A DNA stretch of 64,000 bases. Source: Mytilus californianus (lineage: Eukaryota; Mollusca; Bivalvia; Mytilida; Mytilidae). The position numbers and the translations under genes are program-made. Numbering within the stretch: position 1 is the first letter of the stretch; each line of letters opens with the position of its first letter. The notes beneath the pieces were generated by a model. The model saw nothing but the letters and a program-made list of their open reading frames with translations. It did no database searches and was not told where the DNA came from. Shown here in pieces: positions 23,205-36,330 of this stretch. The stretch covers positions 9,672,001 through 9,736,000 of the forward strand of contig NW_026262659.1 in the NCBI RefSeq assembly GCF_021869535.1, written 5' to 3'.

Positions 23205-23345
23205 AAACTAAGGTTTCAACTCCCTCAGGCAAAGTTGACCTACAATGGATATGGCTATTTTTATGTCCTTTTTGGTTATATAGCTCATCAACTGTTATAC
23301 ATCCTTGGCTTTCAAGTATTCGGCTTTGAGCGTTCCTGGTGTTTT
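23205..23345 (+). repeat. Dispersed repeat ('ccctcaggcaaagttgacct')
   Basis: Copy of the sequence at 32889-33000: 'aaggtttcaactccctcagg', then 'ttatatagctc...caactgtt'. Here the tail continues with 'ttcggctttgagcgttcctg'. Confidence 0.7.
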
Positions 23346-23489
23346 AAGACCTAATATCGATATATGAAATTTTTGATGAATTTTGAAATCAATGAAATAT
23401 CGATAAAAGTCTGAATTACTGCTGAAACCTATGGGTTTGTGAGGAAACAAAAATATCGTATTAATGACCATACAAAATTGCGAAAAATA

Positions 23490-24345
23490 ATGGCAAAATA
23501 AAATTGAGAATGGAAATTGGGAATGTGTCAAAGAGACAATAACCCGACCAAAAAGCAGAAAACAGCCGAAGGCCACCAATGGGTCTTCAACACAGTGAGA
23601 AAATCACGCACCCAGAGGCGGGCTTCAGCTGGCTCCTTAACAAAAATGTGTTCTAGTTCAATGAAAATGGACGACACACTAAACTCCAAAACATATAAAT
23701 GAACTAAAATTAAAAAACATACAAGACTAACAAAGGCCAGAGGCTCTTGACTTGGGACAGGCGCATAAATGCGGCGGGGTTTTGTGAGATCTCAACCCTC
23801 CCCCTATACCTCTTGCCAATGAAGAATAAACAAACACACAGCAATACACACAGTAAAACTCAGTTTAAAAGAAGTCCGAGTCCGATGTCAGAATAGGTAA
23901 CAAAAGAAACTAAGCAAAATGACAATGATACATAAATTAACAAAGGACTACTACCAGTTACTGACATGCCAGCTCCAAACCTCAATCAAACTGATTGAAA
24001 GATTATGTCTTCATCATATGAAAATCAAGCACAATCTCTCCCGTTAAGGGTTAAGTATCATATCATCATAAAATATATGAGAAGAACATAACCCGTATCA
24101 TGCCAACGACTAGTTTTAGAATAAATGTGTTTATTTCCGATTCAAAGACCCTATGAGTGAATCAATATTAATACCAAAATATGCCATCTTTAATGACCTG
24201 ACAACAGTATCGTAACTATATCCCTTCTGAATAAGTCTGTTTAAAGGTTTGGTTAGCTCTTGAGGTGAATGTCGACATTTTTGTGCTTTGTATAGTATAC
24301 AAACCAACATCCGATTCCAAATATTCTAATTTAGTAGTCACATGT
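23490..24345 (-). mobile_element. Inverted 3' end of the 10.8-13.1 kb retroelement family
   Basis: Reads on the minus strand through the same blocks in the same order as 12300-13135: 'gggatatagttacgatactg', 'attgattcactcataggg', 'aggcaggagcctctg'-like sequence, and the final 'ttgtctctttgacacattcc'. Truncated at 24345 and no coding left. Confidence 0.75.
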
Positions 24346-24379
24346 ATGCAAAGGAATTCAACTTTTTTATTAGAACACC

Positions 24380-24470
24380 AATGATGAGTCTTGTGTAGAC
24401 ATAACGCGCGTCTAGCCTACAAAATTATAATTCTGGTATCTTTGATGAGTTTTAGCGAAAACATTAAACA
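24380..24470 (+). repeat. Fragment of the 'cgcgcgtctggcgta' dispersed repeat
   Basis: Contains 'gatgagtcttgtgtagac', 'acgcgcgtctagcctac' and 'ctggtatctttgatgagttt'. Other copies: 6880-6945, 30785-30880, 42110-42290 (minus), an array at 48680-49910 (minus), and 63235-63460 (minus). Confidence 0.65.
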
Positions 24471-27299
24471 TTAAAACAATTGGGCATTTTAAAGCTTTGA
24501 ACCGAGAATCCTGGATCATTATTTACGCAAAAGGCATGGCCTTGTAAAGTTTCGTTCGCTAACTATTGATATTCAACATCTGATATTCTATTTGTTATAA
24601 AGAATTTTATATTGCATACGAATTTAACCGAACGATTGCTAGGTCATTTAACTAAGATGTTTTAAGTATTGTTATGGTCTTTGTGTTTGACACCTTACCA
24701 TTTAAAACCTGTATTCCATTATTGAAAATTAGTATGATACTATTCTATAGGTCGTATGGCTCGATTAATGTTTACAGAACCATATATCTGTAATACATGT
24801 CTAGAAATAGAGAGGATTTCGACAATAAATATCTATTAATTGATACTCGAGAACATAATATTAAAAAAAACATGAACCTAATATAAACGTTGAAGAGATG
24901 ATATAATAAAAAATGACTAAATATATTTGCAAAATTCGTTCATGGATTTAAAATCATGCATGAGCGAAACATTATGACATTATTTTGTCTGAAATCAAAC
25001 TGTGTGCCGTGATATTTCATCATCAGTAAACATCAAGGAAAATTATAAAAAGGCCCATCATTTCATTAGATCATGCACATATTAAGGTTTATGCTCAGTC
25101 TTTTGTTTGAACAATCCTTACACCCATCACAAAACAAAATGAAATAAAAAGGGGTTACAAGTTTTTCTTCGGATTCATTACTTTTTTACCTTTGAAAAGC
25201 AAATTAGTTTTTCAACAATTTAGAAGGAAAATATTCAGAATAATTTTGTCTCTTTTGTCTGGCAATACGAATTTCTTTTAAAAAGTAAGAATAAAAATAG
25301 AATATTTCATAACTTTATCTAATAATGTTCGATAAATGATAAATTAAAGGATCTTCACATTATTTGAGTCGAAAGTTAAGGTATGCGTTAAAGACATTTT
25401 CTGGTTCTAGTATTTCAATCTAATAAATGGAGGAATGGATTGTTTCTGCTTACGCCCTTTTAATGATATTTGAGATGAAAAATTGTTCAGAAAATCCCAA
25501 ATTGACACAACAAAAGATTACTATCAAGCAGTTTGCATTTTAATCGGGGTAAATAATGACTTTACACAGGAAATTATTTTATGCCTTGAAGCTCATGTCA
25601 TTAAAACTTGCTATTGCATGAGTTATTTCTTCTTAAGAATGAACAATCCTTTATTTAAGTTGTTGTCATGATTTGATTTATTTGGCGTTAGATGCTGGAC
25701 CCGAATCTTAGCACACATAAAATAATCATTACCAAAAATGTGGAATGCAACATTTACTGAGGTCAACCTCGTCTGATAAAGAAGTATGTAACTCCATACA
25801 TTAAGATTAAACCTTTTGATGTGACCAATGTATTTATAGTTCGAGTGTCATCATGCACTTACATTCCATAGGAATGGCACATAATTAAATTATAAAATAA
25901 CTGACATATGTTCAGTTAAATAGAACAAAGACAATAACGTACATATATTTGCGTTGGCTGAAATTCATTGTAACTAGATCTTATTGACTAATCCCATGTT
26001 TTATAGATTATTGTCAGACAACTTCTATCTATTTTTTTTCAGTTCTATACCTCATTATCATGATTTAAAATAATAAATTATGTCTGATAATCGATCTTTC
26101 TACTACAAATATAAGTATCAATATGGTGTTTGTTTTACTCATCACAATAGTTTCCAATTCATTGACAACTGTTCAACAATGTATTCCTGTATACACGGAC
26201 AAATCAAATAATGGTTGGCTGTTTTTTTTTTATTATTTAATCATATATTTTAGTTAAGCTGGCATTATTTAATTAAGTAGTATTTATGGGGAAACCACGA
26301 TGAAACTAGACGTCCAGTCTTTTCGGACATGAAATAGACCAAATCATGAAAATTGCATACATATGAACTATGTTGATCGAGCATAAATCACAACAACTTA
26401 AGAAAGCAAGCTATTTTCATTCTATATCTAACATTCACATTCAAACTGTAGTAATATTAATATTGTTAGCCTTCATTTTTTTTTCTCTATATGATGATAA
26501 ATTTGATATCATACAAATTAATGATCTGTTTATAGACATGAAAGCTATTAACATGATGATATCCAGTTGAAATTAAAGAAAAGAAATGAAACTCTTCATT
26601 ACAGAAGATAAACAAAGCCAAGTTGGTATATTTGAATTGTTTACATCTGTTTCTATGGGCTAAATATTTAATGTAGGTACATAATTTAGAATTTTAGGCA
26701 TCTTATATACGTGCTTTCACTTAAATTATAGAACGGAGCTTTCAGATATTTGTTAACTTTTAAATTAAAGACAAATTTTCATAAAACAGTCGGTTGTGGT
26801 AAGTATAAATACATGTGGATTTTTTTTTGTGCATAAACACAAATTCCGCCGATAAAAATTCCGCAGAAAGATAAAAGATTGATCTTTTTAACTTTGATTT
26901 GCATCTCTGCCCCTGGCAACAGTTTTGTGGGAAAACATCCTAAAATTGGGCAATAACTTCATCGAAAGGGGAAAGTCCTGTACACCTTTTTATGTTCAGG
27001 TGTGTTTGAGTTGACTGTTTTGTCTTGAAAACGTATAAATCTAAAATATTTAATACACCATCTTGCTTCAGATTCTAGTATTTTTATATATTTTGGCTAC
27101 AGATTAATATAATAACATTAAGAACTCACAGTACTAAAAAAAGAAATGTATAGGTCAAGTGAAATACATTTCAAATAAGTCATAACGACAGAGTTTGTGT
27201 GTTTGGATAGCATTTTTTTACTGAAAACCCTTGACGACAGACTTTACAGATACTTTAGTCTTAGGTACATGATTTTTTCATTAGTTGTTATTGGCTTTA
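24471..27299. other. No gene seen over 2.8 kb
   Basis: A+T-rich with small inverted motifs only. No exon with credible splice sites and no recognised repeat on either strand. Confidence 0.45.
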
Positions 27300-27860
27300 A
27301 ACTCGCTGTCAATAAGTGCTAGTACTTTCAGATCTGCACTTAGTGTCTTTTTTGTTGTAGGGATATATAGATCCACCATTTTCAAGTCAGGAATATTTGT
27401 TTTCCATTCGTTTGATTTGTTTTAGTTTTTAATTTTTCCATTTGATAAGGGACTTTCAGATTTGAATTTACCCTGTTTTTGTTATTTTACTTTTTATAGA
27501 TACCCTGCCACGTCGGTTCTGTGTTTTTGTCACTTCTTTTTCCACTTTGTTTAACCACGCCACATTATGTAGGTGCCTGTCCCGTCAGGAGCCTGTTAAT
27601 CAGAGGTTGTCGTTAATTGCTGTTTATCATATTTGTATTTCATTGTACTTTACATAAATCAGACCGTTAGTTTCCTCGTTTGAATTGTTTTAAAATATGT
27701 CATTGCGGGGCCTTTAATAGCTGACTATGCGGTATGGGTTTTGCTCATTGTTGAAGGTGGTAAGATATCCTATAGTTTTTAACGTTTATGTCATTTGGTC
27801 TCTGGTGAAGAGTTGTCTCATTGGCAATGATAACACATCTTCTTATTTTTATATTTACAA
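27300..27860 (+). repeat. Two adjacent dispersed repeats
   Basis: 27300-27500 matches the 3' tail of the 18.4-19.1 kb element ('ttccattcgtttgat', 'ccatttgataagggacttt'). 27530-27860 is a plus-strand copy of the 19.45-kb repeat ('gcctgtcccgtcaggagcct' to 'gttgtctcattggcaatg'). Confidence 0.65.
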
Positions 27861-30159
27861 GTGTATCTTTAAAATGTATGACTTAAAAAAAATCCATTAT
27901 TTAGGATAACTCGTCTTCAACCTCTGAACATTTTTAGTCTGTAGTCTGCCTTTCCACGAAATAATTAATTAGAATTTTGTTTTGGTGTCTTTGAACTTTT
28001 GAAAATTCCCCCTGACAACCGATCAAACAGTAGTTTTAAGTTGACTAAAGGCCTAAAAGTTAAAAGCTAGTAGATTTATTTGTCTTTTAAAATATAACTG
28101 GCATATAAGGATCGTGGTGATGCTATGTGGATAAATATATCGGTTTCAATAGCTAAATTGACAGCTCGTCATCATTACAATGGCTTTCAGTTTTACGATT
28201 GAAAAACAGTTAATGGCGTAATGGAGAAATTATGTTGACGAAGTATAATCCTGACGTTAGTAGATGACTACCGTATATTACACCACTTGATACTTATTTG
28301 GCATTTTATAACAATCAGATATACTTGTTAACCAATCCGAAAAAAAATCAACCTTGATCAAAAGTTCTCTGACTCTTGATGTTCGGAATTGAGCGTTTTG
28401 ATTTCATTTGTTTTTACGCGGATTGTTTTTTGACATAATAAACTATTCACGTAATAACAAAATAAAATCAAAATGCTTCAGAAAGGGAAATTGTTGCATC
28501 TAATCAAAGAACACAGATACACGTATTCATATCTATATATAAATACATAACTTATCAACAGGGTAATAATTTGTAACACCAGACAGGCATGTTGTCAACA
28601 TTTATATCGTCACTGGTACTTTCTTCAAGACATTGGAAGGCAAATACAAATTCGTATACATAAAGCTTTCAATATAAAAGATACAGAAAATATATACATA
28701 CCCTCAACGAACAAAGATAGCACGACGAGGACTTTACCGCTGCCGTTACTCAGTTAATGATAACATGCCTGTACAACGAAAACCAGAAACCTATTATTAC
28801 ATAGTATGATATCACTACAGCAACATTGTAAACAAAGAGGTAAGAAACAGAATAACATTATCTCTGTATGGTTTTTCAAAATGTTAAAAATAAACCCAGG
28901 TAATGGTTGATTTTAATTCTTTTCACGATTATAAACACATTGAAATCCAGTAAGAGATTGAAACATTCGATACAGAAACAATCCTATTGTAGAGTTAAAC
29001 AAAAATGTTCGATCTAAGATTTACAAAAAAGATCGGAATGTGTGATACGATTGCAAGTGAGACTACCAAAATCTTAATGTATCCAGAAGAGATCATTAGA
29101 TAAAACTGGTTACTTTGACTTATCTAAGGCCATTTATTGAATAAACAATTAAAGTGCATAATTTGATACATTTTTAAAACCTGATTTAATGCTATTTTAA
29201 TTTCTAAGAAAATTATTTTTGGACGTCATCACGTAACATTGACAAAACATATATTTCAAATTCATATCAAATATGCATAAGACCACTGTGTAGTCGGCAA
29301 ATTTCATTCTCCCAGATCCTTTTGTATTCTTTGTTCTTACTTATTCATTCTCATAATTAAACAGATTCTGACTTCTTTTAGATACGGCTTTTATGTTATA
29401 AGAATTGTCTCCTATTGGTCAGTTTCATGAATTTACTACTTTAATCATTTTCTCAATTGTTTAGTTTTTTGTACCATTTCAACATATTTCATTGACATCA
29501 CTGTATGTTGCTGCAGCAAGATATGATCTTATACTTGACCAATATTTCTTCTAACCTAGAAAGTGACATTGTTAAGTGAAAAAATAATGGTTGCAATATA
29601 AACTTCGGTTTATCAGGTTTTAGATACCAGAATACAGCGTAAAATAATTGCTGCGTAAAAATACTTATTTTTGATTGTAAACCACGCAAAAGAAATCATA
29701 TTGATGTTCCCTTTTACATTATTACAGGTATGGTGTATCTAATAGAGAAAAATCATCTTATGTCTACAAATTCATTTTCTATCCTCAAATTGTGTTTTGC
29801 AATTAGTACGCAGAGTAACCAAATTATTTCTCCTATTCATACAATATTTCCCCCAAATAACTGAACATTTATCCCAGTGTACCCCGTGGTTGTCTAATCA
29901 TTGCATTTCGCCTGTAAATAGCAATTGAAAAATCCGTCATTCTAATAGAAATCATCAGATATAATGTTCGTGTAGGTGACACACTCGTGACACTCGGGTC
30001 AAATAGATGGTAGCTAAAATTAATAACAAGTAAAAAAAACATTAAACATAATAAATTCCCCGAAAAATACTTGCCAAATCCTTGCTTTTGAAAACAAAGA
30101 GTGATATAATACATGCCAGAGAAAATTATATCAAATTCATTCCATGCAAGAATCGTATA
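27861..30159. other. No gene seen over 2.3 kb
   Basis: A+T-rich, no recognised repeat. A 104-codon minus frame at 29869-30183 overlaps the repeat at its 5' end and has no motif. Confidence 0.45.
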
Positions 30160-31250
30160 GATATATTTATGGATCTTCAACACAGCGAGAAAATCCCGTA
30201 CCTTGAGGCGCGCTTCAGCTGGCCACTAAACAAATGTGTACTAATTCTATATATATTTCTGGATAAAAAATTTAATGAGATCACGGTGGTCATCCCGCAG
30301 ACTTACTACTCTTTTCTGAACATTCGAGCAGGACATTAAGTCTTCCGTCATTTACTGGATAAATGTTCAATTTGTTTGAGTATAATATTGAATACTGTTT
30401 CTAACAGTTTCTAACAGTATCGAAGACATCAAAGACGAGATTCATTCACAAATACGACTAAAAAACACAAGACAGTGATAATTATCGGCGACAATCCTAG
30501 AACGTTTTGGTCGCCTCTGACCTTAGACAAGAAATATCATGTGGACATGATTGCGAACTACAACAGTTTAACAGCACTGGTAATATAGCGAGAATTATAC
30601 ATATACAATCTCCTCAAGATATCAGGCTCATATTCATAGTCAAATAGGCTGTTGTATGCAGGGAGATTAAATTGTAGGCATAATCAACATCAAAAGCAAT
30701 TTGGTCAATGTGCTATCAATAGTTACAGTACCATGAAAGGAACGCAACATTTCAACATTTATTATTACTTATTACTTTCAAACTTTTTTCATCTGAGCGT
30801 CACTAGTTGGTCTTGTGTGGACGAGACGCACATCTGGCGTATTGAATTTTAAGCCTAGTACCTTTTGTTAGCTATTATTCGTGTGTTTCTTTGTCCTATA
30901 AGTTCTCCCATTTATTTGTATTGTGGTCCTGTCATGTGATGTTGTCGTTTTGGTGTTGTGTTTGACGTTGCCATAATAGCGGGAGGTTTGGCAAGCCACA
31001 AAACCAGGTTCAACCCACCATTTTTTTCTTAAAATGTCCTGTACCAAGTCAGGAAAATGGCCATTGTTATATTATAGTTCGTTTCTGTGTGTGTTACATT
31101 TTAATGTTGTGTTTTTGTTTTGTCGTTGTTCTCCCCTTATATTTGATGCGTTTCCCTCAGTTTTAGTTTGTAACCCGGATTTGTTTTTATCTCTATCGAT
31201 TTATGAGTTTTCGAACACCGGTATATTACTGTTGCCTTTATTGAACGTCT
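30160..31250 (+). repeat. Mixed retroelement tail fragments
   Basis: 30160-30240 is an inverted piece of the 12.9-kb retroelement tail ('gaaaatcccgtaccttgagg'). 30785-30880 is the 'cgcgcg' repeat. 30960-31240 is a tail with 'aaaccaggttcaacccacc' and 'gtaccaagtcaggaaaatgg', repeated inverted and twice over at 41483-42130. The left of the region (30240-30780) shows nothing. Confidence 0.6.
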
Positions 31251-31254
31251 CCAC

Positions 31255-31387
31255 AGGCATAAAACGCACTAAGAACCCTCAGAATCCCGTGTATTTACCG
31301 GTGAAAATGGAAGCAAACACTGGAATTGGCACTCACTTGACTGATCAAATCAGTAATCTAATGGATTCTCGGATTATAACCAGCTAA
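31255..31387 (+). other. Possible terminal exon, unassigned
   Basis: After a credible acceptor (CGTCTCCACAG at about 31247-31257) the frame reads GIKRTKNPQNPVYLPVKMEA, then GTHLTDQISNLMDS and a stop at 31385. Base composition is less A+T-rich than the surroundings. No partner exon was found upstream on the plus strand, which is repeat. It could be a fragment captured by the repeat. Confidence 0.28.
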
Positions 31388-32249
31388 CTATCAGATTGTA
31401 CTCGAAACATGATAGGTAATTCTACGATGGCAATGGACAGCTTTCCGAATTCTGAACTAATGTTTTTCTAAAGAGTGAAAACATTTTTGACTCCGCCTTC
31501 ACAATCTCTTCATAATAGAAGAAATTGTACATGTTTTCTTTAATTCACTCGTTTCATATGTTATAATTTTGATTCTTCACCACCAAGTCTTCAACATCGC
31601 GTTGAATGTCCGTGTCAGTCTTTTACATGCACAGCCATTATACTATTTTCCATGCTTGTTCAGGATTATGATTTTACACGGACCCAATTTTCCTTTGTAC
31701 TTCTTTTAAACAGCAGCTTCGGCTCTTTTTCTCAATTTCTTACCACTTTCTTCACATTCTTGCTTTATATCTGTCTAATCTACACACTTCTGGTACTGCA
31801 CTTACCCTTCCCTCGATGTTTACAACGGTGGTCTCTCAAAGGTTAGAATGTCTGTACTTTTTTTTAATTTTAAAATTTGTCGTAGGTAATTATTTTTTTT
31901 ATTGTTAGTAACATTGGACTAGCTATCTTATGTCCTTTTAAATAACTCTTTTATTATATTCATTTGCAAAAATTCTGTAGACAACACTGTTATTTTGTTT
32001 TCTATTCAGATACATAACATGACTAATATATAGAAACACTAAGCATTGTAACTAAAACATATGAAGTAAAACTTGTTATCTGTGATTAAGTATCCAAATC
32101 TATTTCACTTATTTTTACGAGATCGTAGAATTGTTGCCATATAAAGAGTGTTATAGAAGTTTTTTCTAGGTAACAAAAATTACGCATATTGTGGTTAGTT
32201 ATTTTCCGTTGTGAAAAAAAAACGAGTTGGCAAATACAGAACACCAAGG
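31388..32249. other. No gene seen
   Basis: A 64-codon hydrophobic frame at 31652-31846 has no recognisable motif. No repeat recognised. Confidence 0.4.
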
Positions 32250-32460
32250 TAAATTCTAAAAGGGGAAGTCAATAAAAACTCACAAAATCAACCGTTACAC
32301 TTTATAGACAACGAAAAGAATGGAAAACATCTGTCATATTCCTGACGTGGTACAGGCATTTCCCTAGGAAAATGATGGGTTACACTGGTGTTATAGCTAG
32401 ATATATATATATATAGATATATATATAGCTAAACCTTCCACTTGTATGACATTTTTTTAT
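32250..32460 (-). repeat. Inverted retroelement tail fragment with AT microsatellite
   Basis: Matches the tail near 18880-19000 in reverse ('tcctgacgtggtacaggcat', 'ttccacttgtatgacat'). An AT-rich simple repeat at 32398-32432 has grown inside it, with 'tagct' flanking both sides. Confidence 0.6.
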
Positions 32461-32888
32461 AGGTCAACACCAACAAAAAAAACGTTTTGTTATTGATAAG
32501 AAATACAGAATATAGTATACACTTACTCGATACAGTACAAATTAAGTAAGCTATAATTACAAGGATACACAAAACGTGAACAACACTGTAAAAACCTCTG
32601 GCGTCCAAAGTTCACTCCTGAACCGACCGGCAACCGTAACGCTCAAAGCCAAATCATGATAGCTTGATGTATAAATACCGAGACACGTCAAGCGTCTAAC
32701 GACCAAACGGAAAAAAATAGCACAAAGACAAATAAAGAGAAGACTGTAAAGTAAATAGAAAGATACAAAACTTTAGCACCTAGTATCTATAACACAAGAC
32801 CATCGTGTATTATTTTGGAAGTAGAAACGAAATATGTATCTTTTATTATACTGTTCATTCTTTTTACATTATACTATATGAATAAACT

Positions 32889-33050
32889 AAGGTTTCAACT
32901 CCCTCAGGCAAAGTTGACCTTATATGGATTTGGCTATTTTTTAGGGTTTTGTTGTTATATAGCTCTTCAACTGTTTCGGTTCTTTTTCATTCTTGAAGGT
33001 AAATCCAGATATGCGCTTCGGACGCATGAAATTATTAAACGTGTTGCTTT
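32889..33050 (+). repeat. Dispersed repeat ('ccctcaggcaaagttgacct')
   Basis: Runs from 'aaggtttcaactccctcagg' to 'gcgcttcggacgcatgaaat' and 'aacgtgttgct'. A second, rearranged copy is at 23205-23345 with its other half at 23096-23130. The surrounding 32461-34029 shows no gene. Confidence 0.72.
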
Positions 33051-34029
33051 TTTTTCAATAACTTTTAATTTTCATTTGAATTTTTTAAATATTTTCAGCT
33101 AGATATTCAAAAATAAAGTTATACAACGAATTAATATTTAGAGTTTCTTATATTGCAAGAATACTAATGATTTAGATAAAATTTTATCTGAAAAACATGA
33201 AGTCTAAATTAAACGATTTTTCCATATAATCTTATTTCTAATAATATGTACTGTACTTCTAACATAATTTTCTTTTCAACAATCTGAAATTTTCCAAGCT
33301 AGTTTACCTTACACTGCAACATCAAGTACTTCATTACTTCTCTACAGCGGTATACTACTGTTGCCTTTATCTATAACGATCTGCAACGCCTTTGAAATAC
33401 TCTAAATGTTTTATATCATTTGAATTCATGTTGAATGTAAACAAAATATTATCAGACACCTTTAGATATTTAAACGGTAAAAACTTCCAGTTGAAAAGTT
33501 TACCAGTAACACGTCTTTATACTCATGATGCCTTTAAAAGAATTACTTTTAGAATTGACCGTTTGCTAACTCCCATTTTCGTATGCACTTCTTATCAAAT
33601 TTATCTTTACTTTTTCTATTTTCCCATCCCAAATATATATTATAGCTGCTTGTTTCTAATTCTTTAAGATAACTTTCCCAAGAATGTCGATAAAGGCAAG
33701 ATTAATGCTTTTATAATTAGCATTTTCCTTAAAATTTAAAGGTTTCGGTTTTCCATGGAACTGAAATAGTTAAATCAATAGTTAGCAGAAGGCAACTCTT
33801 GATAACAATCTCATAGGTAAAAAACTGTTTCCCAAGAGTGCAAAAGTCGCACGGGAACACACAAATAACTATTTTCTGAACATTTCAATAAGTTACTGCG
33901 TGTGTACAACGTTCGAAATTGTGTTTAGAGTCTATGGCAAATGTTTGTTGATGTGGTTCTTAAGTGTTTCTCGTTTCTCGTTTTTTTATATAGATTAGAC
34001 CGTTGGTTAACATTATTTAACTACTATTA

Positions 34030-36330
34030 CCTCTAATTTACAACCAAGGACAACCACAGATGTGGCACTACATGTGTCGAGACTACCTCAACCCAAATAA
34101 ACTCGGATATTGTAGTATTTCAAACAAGAAAAACAACAAAGAATACATAATACACACTTTTAAATTAGATTTTCTCAGTAACACTGGACAGTTTTATTAT
34201 ACTTAAAAAACACATACAAATTAATCAAAAACAATCAATAATTATTAACGTATCTAAGAGTGAAGTTCTCATGCAGTTGAACATCCTAGACCCAAATATC
34301 ACATTGCAGGGTAAAGAGAAACTCAAATGCTCGTTTCTTTGGTGATGAACAAAATTACAAATGTATATTCAGTTATAATATTATATAGTCTTAAAACTGC
34401 ATTTAAACAAAATATTTTTTGAAGTCAAGCAATACATGAAAGCTTTTATCTTTGTCAGAAAAATTTTGTATGACGAAACAACAATGTCTAAATATAATTG
34501 ACAGATGAGTGTTTAAATGCTTATAGCATTTGGTATTGCCTTTGGAAGAAGCCAAGCACACGGATAATTCCTCTTTTTGTTTCTTAAATCAATTTTTATG
34601 ACAACTTCTTGTAATGTCTGTCTCAAACTACAACGCCAATATAAACAATGAAATTAACATGCCCATAGTGTGAAAATGCATTTAAACATATTATTGTGGT
34701 AAAGTGAATGAATAGTAGGTTCTAAAAGACTGAATGGGACCGTAAAATTCATTAATCTTATTTGTTTTCATGGCAAATGCCTGCATAAAAAATATACCAA
34801 TTGTATTATTTTTCACTGAAATTTATTAAGTTTGCACTTTAATAGAAAAAAAACAATAATGCTTTACCTTAGTAACTATAGATCCTATTGTGTTTTTTTA
34901 CCCTTCAATTGTTTGAGGGTAAGAACTAAATGACTCTTTTGAAATTAAATTGTGATATTTTGAACATTTATGTATCATGATTTGACATTCCATCGTGCTG
35001 CGTATTATCCAGACCCTCTATTTCATTGAAGGCTCACATTGATGATTGTGTTGAATTACAATCTAGTCCAAGCGGCGTTATTGTACCCTACGGATATTTA
35101 AATTTATGTTTTATTTACAGCTGTGTAATATGAAAGATAACCGTACACTACCAGGCAGTTTATGTTTAAACAGCCAATTGGTTTTGTTCGAGTTCCATTA
35201 AGCCTTTTAAAATACAAAATAACAAGGTCTAGTCCCCGAAATAGGGAAGATGCTACGTGACCTTAAGAAATTAAAACAATGATATTGATTAAAGATTTAT
35301 GATTTGGGAATGTTTAATCTCTAATTTAAACTCAGACCGAATTTATTTATATATTGCTGAAATCATATTTTTTCTAAATCTAAGGCAGTTGCCTACTACG
35401 ATTTATACAAACATTAACTAGATGCTCCAAAGAAAAGGGCGAAGAAAGTTTTGTATGTAATATGCCTTTCATTAGTGTTCTTGTTTTCTGTTTGGTTCCT
35501 GATTAAAAACAAAACTATAGTAAATGAATGTTAAGACTCAATCTTCAGCAATTTCTACTGCTTGTAGATCCACAGCAAACTGTTTCTTAAAATCACCAAG
35601 ACTTTGTGTTGTTTTCTCACTAAGAACTTTTGTAACTAACATAATAGTTTAAAGTATTTTTGGGTCAACTGGACAACTACCCATCAAAACCAATGGAAAA
35701 GGATGTAAACCTACAGGATATTGTAAGTCTTCAAAATTGAGCTAATTCTAAATCGATAGAGCTTAATGTACTCATTAATTGAACATTAAAAACATATCTC
35801 ATCAAATGAAATGAATAAAGCTTTTCAATTATAACAACTTAGTTTAGTGATTATGACAAATTCTATAATTAGCGTGTTAATACATCGGTAATCGATATCC
35901 TAAATGACAACAAAAGAAATTAGAAAATATTTCAATATAACATGTCCAACGTTTATGTAATTGGTATGTAATAAACTATCTTTATTTCCACAGCTATCTA
36001 TTTGAATCATTATAATACTACTGCTACTACTACTAATAATAATATTATTAATCCTAGGGTCAACATTGGGTCTTCGACTGACAGTAGTCACATGTATATG
36101 CCCAGTCAAAATAAAATTACCGATTTATTTTCATCTGCAAATGCCACAATTTGAAAATGCATTTCTAATCATTCATAAAAAAAACTTGAACCCGTTATTT
36201 CTAATGCTGAAGGGCAGGCTTCAATGTAAGAAAAATCGTACACAAAAAGAAGCGATTATGATACCAGCTATTGGTCTCCATGTACATAAGAACAATTTTT
36301 GCTCATAAGAAAATAACAAAAATGCAACTT
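34030..36330. repeat. Tandem segmental duplication, copy 1 (partner about 37517-42490)
   Basis: Collinear similarity outside the exons shows a duplicated block: the 3' flank (34030-34330 with 37517-37810), exon-15 area (34500-34640 with 38010-38140), intron (35080-35230 with 39045-39210; 35440-35560 with 40185-40290), and upstream flank (36040-36180 with 41370-41482; 36184-36330 with 42325-42490). The partner is longer because it holds extra repeats at about 39215-40165, 40590-41300 and 41483-42300. Confidence 0.8.
34513..35690 (-). pseudogene. Broken duplicate of the last two LOX exons
   Basis: A diverged copy of LOX exons 14 and 15. The exon-14 copy (low end 35542) still reads VTKVLSEKTTQSLGDFKK, but it has an in-frame TAA just before, has lost some 35 nt of its 5' half and its acceptor, and its donor GTAAGT has become TTGAGT. 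The exon-15 copy (34627-34513) is exactly the same length as the real one (115 nt). It keeps an acceptor (GTTGTAG) and an open frame ending WLLPKAIPNAISI and stop, including the iron-ligand Ile. The intron between the copies is about 0.9 kb against 2.1 kb in the gene, because the gene's intron later gained retroelement DNA at about 39215-40165. As a gene it cannot work; the last exon alone might serve as an alternative terminal exon. Confidence 0.88.
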
